This document shows positions 30,424-44,858 of a DNA stretch of 64,000 nucleotides, piece after piece. Made by a program: the position numbers and the translations under genes. The notes under the pieces were generated by a model. It worked only from the letters and a program-made list of their open reading frames with translations. It ran no database searches and was not told the origin of the DNA. The number at the start of each line of letters is the position of its first letter. The first letter of the stretch is position 1. Location: assembly GCF_025370935.1 (NCBI RefSeq), contig NC_133501.1, positions 2,923,368 to 2,987,367 of the forward strand, written 5' to 3'. Source of the stretch: Choristoneura fumiferana. Lineage: Eukaryota; Arthropoda; Insecta; Lepidoptera; Tortricidae.

Positions 30424-30604
30424 CTGCTCGGCCACGTAATACGTCCGCGTGTGCGAGTCCGGATGCGGCCAGCAGCAGCGGAAAGTCTCCCCCAGCACGG
30501 GGTTATAGGGCTTCTTGAGCCCCTTGGGCTTCCGGTACAGCCCCGACAGGTACCAGCGGAGCACCAGCTTGAATCGGAGGTACGGGTCGTCGACGCCCTG
30601 GGCG
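30424..30604 (-). CDS. ORP exon: ORD lipid-binding core, up to EQ
   Basis: Acceptor cgttccag, donor GTTTGG. Reads AQGVDDPYLRFKLVLRWYLS, then GLYRKPKGLKKPYNPVLGET, then FRCCWPHPDSHTRTYYVAEQ. KPYNPVLGETF is the ORP signature around the ligand tunnel. The exon stops right before the expected VSHHPP (PI4P-binding His pair). Phase 2 in, 0 out. Confidence 0.95.
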
Positions 30605-33600
30605 CTGGAACGAGGGATGCTAGTAAATTAGAGGTCATTCGAAGATCAAATAACTTTTTAGTGTAGCTTGTTGCCACGGTAACGTCTCCTGGGTAACTTA
30701 TTAAGGGTAGAGTCAAGGGCAAGCACACTTTATGCACTTAACATTAAGGCCGTGTATACATATTTTTTGCAACTTTGGCCGTGTCGATGTCGGCGGCGAT
30801 CGTAAAATCCGCCAGATCACGAAATTCCTAGGCATATCGTGAAACGCCGCCATTTCATGATATGCCTAAACGTTGGCCAGGCATATCACGATGTGCCTGA
30901 GAAATAATACGGCATATCGATTAGAAGCAACGCATTCGTCGATATTCTAGCTCTATACCGGGCACATCGTAAAATAGTTTCTTATTTGGCCACTGGTGGC
31001 GCTGCATATGCAATGGCGGCCGTGACCAGCTGACCGCCCGTGTTTGTTTGCGCGTGAAAAATTTCGGCGTCGCAACAAAATGATTCTTAAACCGAGAATA
31101 GTGATTTAATTCAAAATAGAAGTGCAAAAGAAGCTTTTGAACATCAGCTCCGTTCTTTTTATGTGAATCAAACGGATTCTGTGCACAATGTGAAAAAACC
31201 ATGGACGTCTGCCCGTATTTTAGAGGTTAGAATTTTGTTGGTAATAAAGTATTCACTAGTTGTATTATTTATATAAGAAAAAATTAGGTACGACGAGAAG
31301 CGAGGAGTGGTTAGTATTATTGTGATCACGACGCACGAGCGAGCGAGCGAAGCGAGCGTGCCGCGGCAGCGGCCGGCGAAGTGCCAGAACCGATATGGCG
31401 GCGTTTTATTTATATGCCTAGGAATTTCATGAATCTGCCTAAACTGGCCAATCATGAAATGGCGGCGCTTCATGATATGCCTAGGAATTTCATGATCTGC
31501 CTAAACGTCACTAGGCAAATCGCTAAACGGTGAGTTATGAACGATATGGCGGATGTCCCTTAGCCAATTCATGAAATGGCGGCATTTCACGATATGCCTA
31601 GGAATTTCGTGATCTGCGATTTTACGATCGGCCGCCGACATCGATATCCTTGACTGTACGATTTTACTGGGTGAAAATGCACTAGAAGTTAGGGAGTTGT
31701 GACATTCTTAAGGCAATGAGGGCTATCGCGTATGAATTCGCCACTAGAGGCGCTAGTGTAGCGTGAGGTCTCCGGAATTGTCAAATCTCATAGTTTTTGG
31801 TGAGCTACGCGGGTTTATTCATAATTAGAATAATTTTGTGAATATTTTGCAATATCTGAAATTAATTATGCAAATATGCGTTCCGGGCAATGAATGTCTG
31901 TGTTTTGAGACAGTTTTGTCTTTCTGAAACCTTTGTCCTCCCTTTTTTCCGAACGAAACGCGGACTATGCAACACTGTGGCATGCTCGATATTTTTTGGT
32001 ACAGTTTTAAGGTGTATTAAATATGATTTTAATCTAAACTTTGTTTTCACGCCCGCAATAACAGACTTTGAAAGCCATACTTAAAAACCACACGCAACAG
32101 TGCGCCATCTAGTGAGATAAAAAACGATAGCCCTCATTCGTTCACGGCTCATCTCCTAAGCATGCTAATAGAAAGCATTGTAAACATTTTTCTAACAAAG
32201 TGTATCACTGATGTCTCCAGAGTCACGGGACAGGATAACATACACTAAAGAGTTGATTGACTCTTGAGCGTTTATTCCGTACTAGCTGTCGCCCGCGACT
32301 CCGTCCGCATAGTATTCGTTTATCGCTATCTCGCGGGAGCAATTTTCCTGGGATAATAACTATCCTACGTCCTTCCCGGGGACTCAAACTATCCGTATAC
32401 CGAATTTCATCTAAATCGGTTCAGCGGTTTAGACGTCATTGAGTAACAAACATCCGAACATATTAAAAAACTTGCACAATTATAATATTAGCAGGAAATT
32501 GGATGACTTCCGTGGGCCCATTCATCCTCCCGCTCGTGTCACAAAAGGCTAAATATTCCAGCTCATTCAGACTCCAAGTGCTTGCCAAGAACCAGCAGAT
32601 GTTCCTGCGCTCCGACTTCTGGCCGGAGGGTGTGGTGTTCCGTCGCTTTAGGGTAGCGACGAAGACGACTTTCGACAATCCCTAATATTTTACAGCGCAT
32701 TGGGTTTTTTACAGTAATGCTGTTATTTTTCATTGATAAAATAAATATACCTAGTAGATTGTACAACAAGAGCATAAAACGAGCCATTCTACCCCAAGCG
32801 TTCATTTAGCCACTTGAGCCTGAAACTTGAGCTTGAGAATGGGTTTAATGCTCGAGTTTTACACTCTGCTTTTTACTCAGATTGCGAGGAAGCGAAATAG
32901 CAACAGTGGAAACAACTATTCACTTTCTAATATACCTTTTATTTTTCATGCATTATTGTTTTTAGATTTATTTTGATTGATTTGATGAATTTTTAGTTTT
33001 ATATAAATTAAAAATTATAAAAAAACATCAAGTAGAAACTTTTTTGTTTGTGGCTGTTGACACCTGATTACCTTGGTCTTAGAAGAAGATTTTACTTTAT
33101 TCACTTGATCATAAAAAGTAATTATATGTCGCCTAGATCCAGCATAAACACAAGCATGAGAAGTGAAAAATATATTTTTGCTGTCATGGTAAAAGATTCT
33201 GTCACAGTTTCCAGTTTATCTAGTAGAAGTACAGGACGTCTAAAAAATAATCGACAATGTCATCCTATCCTACAGCCCATAAAAAAATGAGACAACGAAA
33301 ACTGATGCTGTTGAAATACTTATTTATTTATTTTTATTTGACTGGATGGCAAACGAGCAAGTGGGTCTCCTGATGGTAAGAGATCACCACCGCCCATAAA
33401 CATCTGCAACACCAGGGGTATTGCAGATACGTTGCCAACCTAGAGGCCTAAGATGGGATACCTCAAGTGCCAGTTATTTCACCGGCTGTCTTACTCTCCA
33501 CGCCGAAACACAACAGTGCAAGCACTGCTGCTTCACGGCAGGATTAGCGAGCAAGATGGTGGTAGCAATCCGGGCGGACCTTGCACAAGGTCCTACCACC

Positions 33601-36600
33601 TGCAAAAAAGCCCAAAAAAGCTACAAATTAGCCCCAACACAAAATGGGCATATATTCGAAAAACATAACCCTCGAGCGGTCGGTTACAAACTACAGCTTA
33701 CAGGGAAAGTATATCAGCATGGTAGTAATTGTCGGACAGCTTGTCGAGGAAGGACCGCGGCTCCAGGATAAACGTGGGCAGCACCACCTTGCTCAGATCC
33801 ATGCCCGGACGGACCTGCTTCAACAGGAACCAGAGGAGGGACTTGTTCTCCTCAGCCACTTCTTCTACCAGCTCACCCGCCTGGAATAAGTTAAGATTCA
33901 CCCCATTTATTATTAGAAAGATCTGGTATCAACGTAGCTTTTAACAAAGAAAAACCTACTCCAAAGACGTTGAGAATTTCATCATCGGGTCTATATCGGC
34001 TCGCATACTTCTTGATAGTCCGAACGCAATGTTTGTCAGAACGATCGTTTGTCATAACTCTTTTTTCTCTGAACCCAATAATTTTTCAGAACTGTTATAA
34101 AACAAACCTAGAACCCTATAGTTTTCTATTGGATGACTATTTAAAATTATCACAAAAATTTGAGGTTTCGGTGGGAATAAAATTATGACAAACGATGATT
34201 CGGACAAAAAAATAATGTATGACTAGTAAAGAGTATGCGAACTTTGGCGCTCCCTTCATCATCATCACCCTCCCAGTCTATTATACGTCGCACTGTTGGG
34301 CACAGACTTACTTCCATATTCAGAGGGCTTAGGGCGTGAGAATTTGTTATTGTTCTAATCTGCTGTAAATTGCGCCACCTGTTGAAATGCAGTCGAAACA
34401 CAAACCACGAATAGAAACAAGACAGGTTTCCGCCAAGGTCACTCCTTTTGGGTCTCTAGATTAAATCCGTCTAGAACGCGCTTTATTACGCTGTAGTGGT
34501 ACTAACCGCGCCAGTCTCCCGGTCAGGGTCCTCCACGTATAGCTCGTGGACGCGCTGCGCGGGGTCCAGTCCCCGGCGCGCGGGGTCCGGGGTCCCCTCC
34601 GCCATGCCTGCTCGCGACCCCTCGCTGTCCGTGTCCGAAGCGGCACCGGCTAGCTCTGCGAAAAGAAACGGTGCTGGTAGCTGGCTACTTACTACTGTTA
34701 GCTAAACGATACCAGGTAAGTAGCAGGGTAGCGTGGTAATGTACATAGTCCGAAAAATATTGAATCAACTTTTATCGCATTTACCACAATGTTTTGTATA
34801 TATTTAAACACAATATTACTTATTTTTGTGTTGAAATAGCGTCAGGTTTTTTCTTTATATAAGCGGACAGCTAAAAATGGACAACTTTTTGAGAAATACT
34901 CATAATACATTACAAGGTATTAAAATTATTTCACGCAATACCCTGGGACTTAAGAGATAAAATACTAGAGCTACATTATTCGTAAAAAAAATTGTTCATC
35001 TGTTTCTAGCAAAAACTAATGTCAAAATTACAGATAAGAGAAGCTGAACGAGCGTTTATAATTAAGGGGTTGGGCCTTTGGATCTAAGCACGCTTTGCCG
35101 AAATTACGCGACCTAAATTTCGAGTCCACAACCCATATTGGGACCACATTTGCCAAAATTACGCCACGTTATGGCATAGAACCGAACTTAGGCCGGGTGT
35201 TAACCGAAGTTCCGCGATAAAACTTGACGTAAGGCCGGTAAAATATGTGAGTAGTAATCGAAATAGCAGGCGTAATCATGCCAAATTTCTGTTGTGTAAT
35301 AAGTAAGAACATAAAATCAGTTCCGCTACTTGGGGTCACGTATTTTCGGCATGTATAGTGCTAAAATACTTTGAATAGCTTAATAAATAATCGGTACACA
35401 CAATCTTCTAGCGTAAACTATGATAATCAACCAACTTTTAGACTAGAACTTTTTCGCGTCTACTTTAGTGACGTTGGTGTCTTGCCCGCTATTGGCTCAT
35501 TTCGTTATTCAACCAATCACAAGTGACGCAAATGTCAAATGCGTCAAACGGAACTCGCGGTACCAGCGTCAACTAACCTCTCACTGCCACAGAAATCATT
35601 GTCATGGTACGAGTATGTACGCGAATAAAGTTTGTGTATCATTTTGTTCAATTGTTCACTCACCACCATTACCATTGCACTCTACATCCCTCCTGCTCTC
35701 AAGAAACACCTTGTACCCCTCCATCTTTCTAAAGTCCGACAATATGGCGGAATCCACCGAGAACTTCCGCGGCAGAGGTCCAGGCTCCGACACCTGCCTT
35801 GACAGCTTTTTCTGCCGCTTCAAGAGGGAGAATATACTCGAACGGCGACGCGTCTTGTCCTTCACCTTTGATGAAAACAATATGTCCGTGTCGTGTTCCA
35901 TCGTTATTGGTATCTTGTTTATGATTGAGAGAATCTTGAACTAACTCTTCAACGGAAAAAGGCCCTGGAAGTTCTTAAAGTACACGAGTAAGGAGGTCTT
36001 TCCGTATGTGTTCCTTAATATTTATTATTGACAAGTGATTTGTTGACAAAGAAGTCTTCAGTGTAAAAACAGTAGTTTTAACACAATGTGCACTTTGTAA
36101 GAATACTTCGTCTTTTAAAAAGATGCCAGCATTCAATTTAGACAATTTAGTAACGTTCTCTTTGCCGTCGTTTTTGTTATTTTGTCTTCTATTCCCAGAG
36201 TTTCAATTCTTAGATGCCAATTCAATCTTTGTAAGTCTTCTAACAGATCTCAACTAATATTTCGTAACTTTCTCTCGTTTTTGCTTCTTTGTTAATTAAT
36301 TCTTCAGCATGCTTTCTATCTTAAGTTACGCTTTAGGCACTTCTATCTTCTTCAAGGCTTTACCAATTATATTTTACACCAATATGGTTGATCACATCTA
36401 CTTGTGTGCCAAAAAGATCTGTTTCTTTAACATTAAGTTCTATAATTTCTATATTATGTTTCTGTATAATAAGTATAGTTTTATCTACAAACTCGTAGAG
36501 ACATTTCGCTTTGTGCTATGTCTTGATGACTTTTGTAATCTATTATTGATATATGTTTAGTTTTAGGACACTTATTAACCTATTCATTAAATTTCACTAG

Positions 36601-39600
36601 ATTATGTACTTGGTTTTAATCCTTAACTTTCATATACTTTGCATATTTATTTTTTAATATCACAAATTACCACCTTCTACAATTACAAGTTGCACACATG
36701 TTAATTTGCTTTGTAAACATCACACATAGGAACAATGTCAAAATGTCACGTGCGTCACATATCGCTGTAAGTAATGGTGTCAAATTAGATTGTCATTCAG
36801 AGGCAAAATGCATGGTATCACATTTACGATACAGCGTGTTTTGAATAACAACTAGGTCAGATGTCAGATAAGAACATGAAATAGCAGCAACATAGATATT
36901 AACAACATTATTGAGAAAAAAAAATTAAGAGTGTTGAAATATATCCAATATAATAAAGCTGGTGGCTGGTCCAGGTCTTAAATACTACATCTGTTAAAAT
37001 AAAAGTTAGGAGGAGTAAAAATTTGTACTGGACTCTCGGTGCGCGAGTGCAACTCGCACTTGGACGGTTTTCCTCAATTTAGGTCACTTGTTTCCGAGTA
37101 AGTATAATTTAGGGTCATTCAAGGTCTGTAACTAAACCAGTGAGATACATCTTGTGTCTCATGTCATTCACGGTCAAGTGAGAAAGGATCAATGGACGGT
37201 CAGTTTTAAATAAAAGAAAGAGGCGTGGAACAAAAGGTATTAAGCAAACACGCTGTATACAGTCATACTATTGTTGACAGTAATTTGATCTCATTGCCAT
37301 TGCAATGCGGTGCATGCCGTCTGGATTTAGGTCGCATTATGGTGTATTGTTTGAAACGTAACTTGATATAACAGGCCTAGTTTCGTTTTAAAATACCTAA
37401 CCTTGACTTGAAATGTTAAAGAATTTAAACAAGGAAATGCTACATGCTTGTAAAATGTAAACTTCAGTGGCGTAGCGTGGGTAATTAACCGCCCGGGCCG
37501 GACGAAAAATTTGCCTCCCTCTTGTTTAGGTTTTAAAAACTAAGGTGTCTTTAAACTCGAAAAGGGATTCCCGCGATTTCGACACATTATAAGTACACAA
37601 TAGAAAAGTTCGTGCTCATTCTAATTGGTCCGAATCGTAGGTGCGAAAAAATTGTGAAATATATTATGCCACCAGGGGCGGATGGACGCTACGCCACTGG
37701 TAAAAGTTACTAGTTTTTACCCGCAGCTTCGCACGCATGTCATTTGACCTAGCAGTTGAATTGAAATTCTTAAAAATTAAACGGATTCTAGCCATTTAAA
37801 GTCCGCGTGACGCCGTGCGCCAGCCACCCTTCCACCCCCGCCAAAACTATAGGTAAAACAGCGAAAAAAAATCAAAGGAAAAGATGTTTACTAGGTAGTG
37901 TTTACTCTTAAGAATTTGAAAAAACATCCGAAGTCTATTGTGGGGACCCTTCTTTTGTGGAGGCCCCGGGAGTGTAGCCCCCTAAATGCGGACCTGGAGC
38001 TTTTGCCTGTAATATAACATTTGCTAGAATGCTCATTACAAGTCAATGCTCAAATGTATCAGGGTAGTTCTATGTGCGTTCCAACCGCTAAACTGGAGAA
38101 AGAGTCAGGTAGAACGGTAGGATTTTATAAAACGACCAGCTTTTGCCCGCGGCTCCGCCCGCGTGGTATTCGGTTATCGCGCGGTGTCCCCTCGGGAACT
38201 GTGCATTTTTCCGGGATAAAAAGTAGCCTATGTCACTCTCGGGGCCACAAACTATCTCTATGCCAAAAATCAAGTCGATCCGTCGCTCCGTTACGGCGTG
38301 AAAGACGGACAAACACTCAAACATACAAACACATTTGCGTATTTATAATATTATAAAACGATAGAATGCGCATGCGACACTATCACAATTCAATAAAATT
38401 TCTTGCTTACGGTCTCTCAGTTCTTACGTACAACGTTAAGATTGAATGTTCTACGGTCTTCTTTTCTGGAGTCGATTAAACCATGCTGTTGATAACTGGA
38501 ACTTTGACACCAGCGCCCTCTGCCGGCAATCATACGAAGCAAAACTGTTTGTTTGTCACAGTCATTACAGCAAATTGGTGTGAGAAGTCGCGTGGCCTCG
38601 CGACAGTTGACATTGGTTAATTGTTGACAAACTGACTGTTGGTACGTATCGCATACCGACAGTGCTTCAATTGAATAGATTAATGGGTAAAAAAGAATCC
38701 ATACTAATATTACAAATGCGAAAGTGTCTGTTTGTATGTTTGTCCGTCTTTCACGTCGGATCGACGTGATTGTTGGCATAGAGATAGTTTATGGGCCGGA
38801 GAGTGACATGGGCTACTTTTTATCCCGGAAACATACACAGTTACCGAGGGAACAGCGCGCGATATCCGAATTCCATGCGGACGAAGTCGCGGGCAAAAGC
38901 TAGTAATATTCTATTTAGTCCGCCAGTTATCAGAAAATATTGGACGCATACCTTTTTTTTGAACAATAAGACTATTTCCCAAAAAGTTGTCCATTTTCAG
39001 TTGTCCACTTATAAACAAAATATAATATATTTCCTGAAGCTATTTCAACACACAAAATAAGTAATATTGTGTTATAACTTGTGGTAAAGGGAATGTGGCA
39101 TTTAAGACACAGGCACTGCCTAGTTTAAATGCTAGTACCCATTTTTTAAGTATTATTTTTATCAAAGTAAAAAAAAAAGTGTGGCCTAATATAATTTATA
39201 AAATCTGCGTGTAACCGTATTCGGGCAAATAAATTATTTCTTTCAAAATAAAAAGTCAGATAATCTTTGTTGTTGGATCCAATAGAAAGTTTCGATGTAG
39301 TACAAAATCACGATTTTTTTCCTCACATGATTTCGTGACGTTTTCCTGACGTCAAGAAATTTTGCATGTTTTATGCAGTTTATGTTTTATGATCTCGTCA
39401 GAGTTAATAATTTCTTGACAAAACTGATTTCTTGTCAATTTCATGACGGGACACTTTTATGAGAAATAGTCATAATATTGTGAGGAAACCTGCACAAACC
39501 CGCGACGCTATTCAATGGAGTGTGTGAAGTTCCCAATCCACACTGGGCCCGCGTGGGATCTATGCCCCAAGCCCTCGCATTCTGAGAGGAGGCCTATGCC

Positions 39601-42600
39601 CAGCAGTGGGACTTACACAGGCTGGAATGATGATGATGATCCAACAAATAAATTTTTGTTCAAATTCTCATTTTTTGTTAAATGTACCATTGCAACGTTG
39701 CATTTCGTCACTACTTTAAAAAATGAACATTATGTTAAGATTCAATTGACAAGATTTCATATTTCTAAGACTATAATTTGATTCGTTCTCTGTATTCTGT
39801 TTGGAAAGAGAAAAACGCTGATATTTTTAAAATTTCACTACAACTATTAATTTATTTATTACAATTTTTTTAAGATGTGCTTATTCTAAAAGGGCATAAC
39901 TCCAAAACTACCACACAATAGATCCATTACTTTTGTCTAGTCTCTTAAAAAAAAGATCACGTAAATCTGACAGCTCCTTTTTCTGGTGAAAAAGGCAAAG
40001 GAAACATATCTATTCTGTGGTAGTATTGGCAAATTCAGACATATTTTTTCAATTTTATGTATTTTTTTAAATATGGAGAAATAAATTATGATAAATATTT
40101 TCCCACGTTCAGGAGGCAAAACTCATTCGATTCCTGTAGTAATTTACAGGTGTTAAAAAAATGAAATCTTGTCAATTTTGTTGACATATTGATTTTAGGT
40201 ACGAGATTTTTTCATAGTGACGATTTGCAAGTATGCATTGTCATCCAAGCAACTTTAAGTAGTTCCATCCACAAAGGGCGATCCTGCCCGAAACCACCAG
40301 GATGTCACTACCAGATTATTGTACTGTCACCAGATTGATTTGATTTCAATTGAATGATTACATAAGTACGCCAAATTTTAAGACAAAATTCAACTACTGG
40401 AAGATAAATACGAACTTATCCGACATAATACTGAGGCCGTATTGCCTAACGTTGCGTATAATCTGTCAAAAAAGAGAAGAAATTAAAAAGTGGCAACACT
40501 GTAGTGTCCTCCCTTTTTGGTTTGACAGGGCTTGAAAGGGATGACACTACAGTGTTGCCACTTTTTAATTTCTTCTCTTTTTTGACAGACTATAATTTGA
40601 CGACCGGATCGCCAAGTGGTTAGAGAACCTGATGAAGGTTTAGGTTCCGGGTCGATCCCTGGCTGGGGCAGATATTTGTGTGAATAATACGAATGCATAT
40701 TCTCGGGTTTTGGGTGTTTAATATGTATATAAGTATGTATTTTTACAAGCTTTTATTTAGTTTCACTTGTCCCGTTGTCTGTCTGTCTGTAATCAAATCT
40801 TGCAAGTTAAATTCGACCAACTTCCAGTAGTCGGATTGACCTGAAATTTGGCATGCTTATGTAAATTGCGTGACAATACAATAATCTGGTAATGACATTT
40901 TGGTAGTCCGGCCAGGATCGTCTCCGCAGGACGGAACTCTTCAACCGTTAATGGCGGTTAATAGGAAATTTGGTTTGCAAATGTAGTTCGGGTGACAATT
41001 GCAAGTACAGTCAACAAAAAGTACAGTCAGCAAAAAAGCTTGTATAAAAAATGTTTTTTTACCAAAATTTTTTTATCTATATAAGTATGTTGTTTATCCG
41101 TTGCCTAGTATTCATAGTACAAGCTTTACTTAGTTAGTGCCCATGATATTTATTTATTTTTATTTATTCTGATGCTCGCGATCGCAGTCAAATGCAAGCG
41201 TCAGAAACTTTAGGCAACACGGCCTCTGTACATTGTGCAAATCGTGAAAAAAAGTAAAATGAAATTTCTTAAATATACGTCAGAATAGAGTAGAGACGTA
41301 TATTAGCGGAACACCTCGTATCTTATCTGGCAGATAGCTCGAGCAGGCTTAACTTGTAAGATATGGGTCGTAAGTGTTAAATCACGTTTAAACACTGTCT
41401 ACATATTATAATCAAGGCTTGCCATTTTCGGAGCGTGAATTAGCGAGACCAAGGACATTTTACATCGGCAAGTCGCGTTTATATACTACAGAAAAGATAG
41501 CCAACAATAAGTTGGAATACCCCCGACTTTGTCACTTCAAAGTTCAATATCTGAAAAACGACTGAACCGATTTTGATAAAACATGTCTATTGTCTAAGAA
41601 CCATCGCTAGAAAACATGCTTTCAAATAAAAAAAACCGCGTTCAAATCGGCAAACCCATTTAAGAGCTACGGTGCGACAGACAGACACACAGACGTACAG
41701 ACACACAGACACACATAGCGGTCAAACTTATAACACCCCTCTTTTTGTGTCGGGGGTTAAAAAGGCGCGAGTTCCATTGGGAAAATCACCAACGCCACAT
41801 GCTATCACACTTGTGCCATTTTGAGTGGCTTATTAATTTTCCAATTAGTCCATTTAAGTATCAACTTTTATGTCCATAATAAGCACTAAAATCTAACCTT
41901 CAAAGCCTCAAGGCGTAACCTAACCGCAGAGTACAGTCAACAGCAAAAGCAGACAATAAGGTCGCTACCCCAGTAGCGTGAAGCCGTAACAAATCGATCC
42001 CAATAACGTCAGTTTAAGTCAAACTAACATTATTCAATTTAGTCTATAACAAGCACTTATGAATGTCAAAAACCCAGTTCGGAAAAAAATCTGTTGAGAA
42101 GAGAACCCGGCAAGAAACTCAACGAGGTACACATTTTCAACGGTTAATAGTAAATTGTGTCTTAAGCGGTAAATAAGGAATTACGAACGAGTCTATTAGA
42201 AGCCTGAAGTCGAAGACTGAGGGCTTTAATGAGTCGATGTTCGTAATTCTAGTACCGCCCGTGCGACATACAATGTGTTTCATCACATTTGCGAGTAAAA
42301 TTGTATATTTATAAAAGAAAAACTAATATTTTTTAAAAAATTGCCGATACCGCTGACTGCTCCTGCCCCCAACCCCGCAGCATGCGCCCGACGTGCGCTG
42401 CAGCACACCATGCAGTAACAAACTCATACGGGCAATGACTCATTTACCGACCACGGGTTTCATGACAAGCACATTAAGGTCGAGGGTTTTATTTGGGAAG
42501 TTGCATTGCAAGCAAGGTAGCCTGCATGTTACGACACTGTTTACGAGCAAGTGCGATGAAAAAGTCTCTACCGACTACATCTTACTTGACCGTAATAGGA

Positions 42601-44775
42601 AAGTGTCGGGAACGGAATGACACGCGACGGCGACGGTTGGTTAGGAAACGTGATAGCACACGTTACTATTACGATCATGGTATGACACTAACGGGCAGAG
42701 ACCTTTATGGCATCTATAGCATACCTATACTGTTTACAGCATCGACTTGACATTTGGTACATACAGAAATGTAGTTTGGATGACAATGTAAGTACAATAA
42801 AAAAATATTTATGTATTTGTGTGCGTATGTGGTAAATGTATAATCAACAAAAAGTATTGGCAGCAAAAAAGCTTACATTAAAAATGAACTGTTTCCCATG
42901 TCACGAATATTTCTTTTCTGTCTTTAATTTTTGTTTAGCAGACTGTACGTTATGTAACATACATACATCGTCCATATAACCTTCACTCCATAATCCATAT
43001 CAATGGACTGTAATCTCGATACAATAGCAGATCGTAAAAAAAACTATGTTTACGGGTTACGTACTCGTAAACACCTACGACCATAATATTTACCTACAAA
43101 CATGCATATTAGCAACCTCCAAGGCATTGACCGTGGAAGAGTGGGGCCAGAGGAAGCTAAATCCCCCCTTTTCAAGTATACTACCCAAAAGAAAATAGAG
43201 TTTCATTACTAAAACTAAAATACTCAATCATCATCATCATCTCAGCCTATATTCCCACGACCCACTGCTGGGCACAGGCCTACAGAATGAAAGGGTTTGG
43301 GCCGTAGATCCAACGCGGGCCCAGTGCGGATTAGGAACTTCTCACACACACCATTCAATTGCTTCGCAGGTTTGTGCAAGTTTACTCACGATGTTTTCCT
43401 TCACCGAAAAGCTCATGGTAAATTTCAAATTTAATTAAAGTAATAAATATATATATATTTTTAAGTTTTACTGATTTATTTCGATCGTTTTTTATTTGAA
43501 TCATCATCATCAGCCGGAAGACGTCCACTGCTGAACAAAGGCCTCCCCCTTAGAACGCCACAATGAACGACAACTCGCCACTTGCATCAACCGGTTGCCC
43601 GCAACTCTCACGATGTCGTCAGTCCACCTGGTGGGAGGCCTGCCAACGCCTTGTCTTCCGGTCCGTGGTCGGCACTCGAGAACTTTCTCCAACGGTTATC
43701 TGTTCTTCGAAAGATATGGCCCGCCCATTGCCACTTCAACTTGCATATTTTTCCAGCTATGTCAGGATATAAATTAAAAAATATGTAGAAACTTTTTGTT
43801 TGTGGCTGTTGACACCTGACCTTGGTCTTAGACAAAGATTTTACTGGACGCACTAGAGCATAAAAAGTCATTTTATGTAGCCTAGACCCAGCATAAACAC
43901 GAACTTGTTGTTGGTATTCATGCTGGATCTAGGGGACATATAATTACTTTTTATGCTCTAATGCATAAAGTTGAATCTTCGTCTAAGACCAAGGTAATCA
44001 GGTGTCAACAGCCACAAAGAAAAAAGTTTCTATATATATTTTTTAATAATTTTTAATTTATGTAAAACTAAAAATCAGTCAAAATAAAACAATAATGGCT
44101 ATATGAACGCCTCGGGTAAAATGCCACGTTTTATGCTCTTGTTGTACAATCTACAATTTTTTTACTTAGAATGATACCAACTCAGAATAATGTCGGTTTT
44201 TCAGTTTTCATTCTATTTATATATTTTTTTTATTCGACTGGATGGCAAACGAGCAAGTGGGTCTCCTGATAGTAAGAGAGCACCACCGCCCATAAACATC
44301 TGCCACACCAGGGGTATTGCAGATGCGTTGCCAACCTAGAGGCCTAAGATGGGATACCTCAAGTGCCAGTAATTTCACCGGCTGCCTTACTCTCCACGCC
44401 GAAACACAACAGTGCAAGCACTGCTGCTTCACGGCAGGATTAGCGAGCAAGATGGTGGTAGCAATCCGGGCGGACCTTGCACAAGGTCCTACCACCTGCA
44501 TATACTAATGTTTACCAGCGGGTCATTTGAATTTAAATTCCAGAATTTTTAAAAAATCCTGTAGGAATTCCCGAAATTTACATAATGGTTTTCATTGACG
44601 TTGCATTAAAAACAACCATGCCAAATCTCATGACTCTAAACCCAGCGTTTGTTATTTTGAGATTTTATCCCTATCTCGTTAGAATATCGGGATAAAAAGT
44701 AGCCTATGCGTTATTCCAGACATCCAGCGATCATACCAAACTCCATCCCAATCCGCAGCTGTTTTAACGTGAAGG

Positions 44776-44858
<83 letters not shown>

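Noticed and set aside
31890..32084. Conserved small ORF beginning MNVCVLRQFCLSETF, also at 55472
   Set aside because: Conserved only because both lie in copies of the same MITE; stops and indels differ and no start context or domain is seen.
33421..33771. 116-residue ORF with LTLHAETQQCKHCC
   Set aside because: Same ORF occurs in every family C repeat copy (26416, 44317); it reads the antisense of the retroelement tail.
35468..35944. 158-residue plus-strand open frame
   Set aside because: It is the reverse of the better-supported minus-strand exon (splice donor, phase, protein-like composition); no recognisable domain.
36309..36560. 83-residue hydrophobic plus-strand ORF, possible membrane protein
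   Set aside because: Hydrophobicity comes from T-rich sequence antisense to an A-rich, coding-like minus strand.
44780..44854. (AC)n run as a special regulatory array
   Set aside because: It sits where Lep1/MINE elements normally carry microsatellites.
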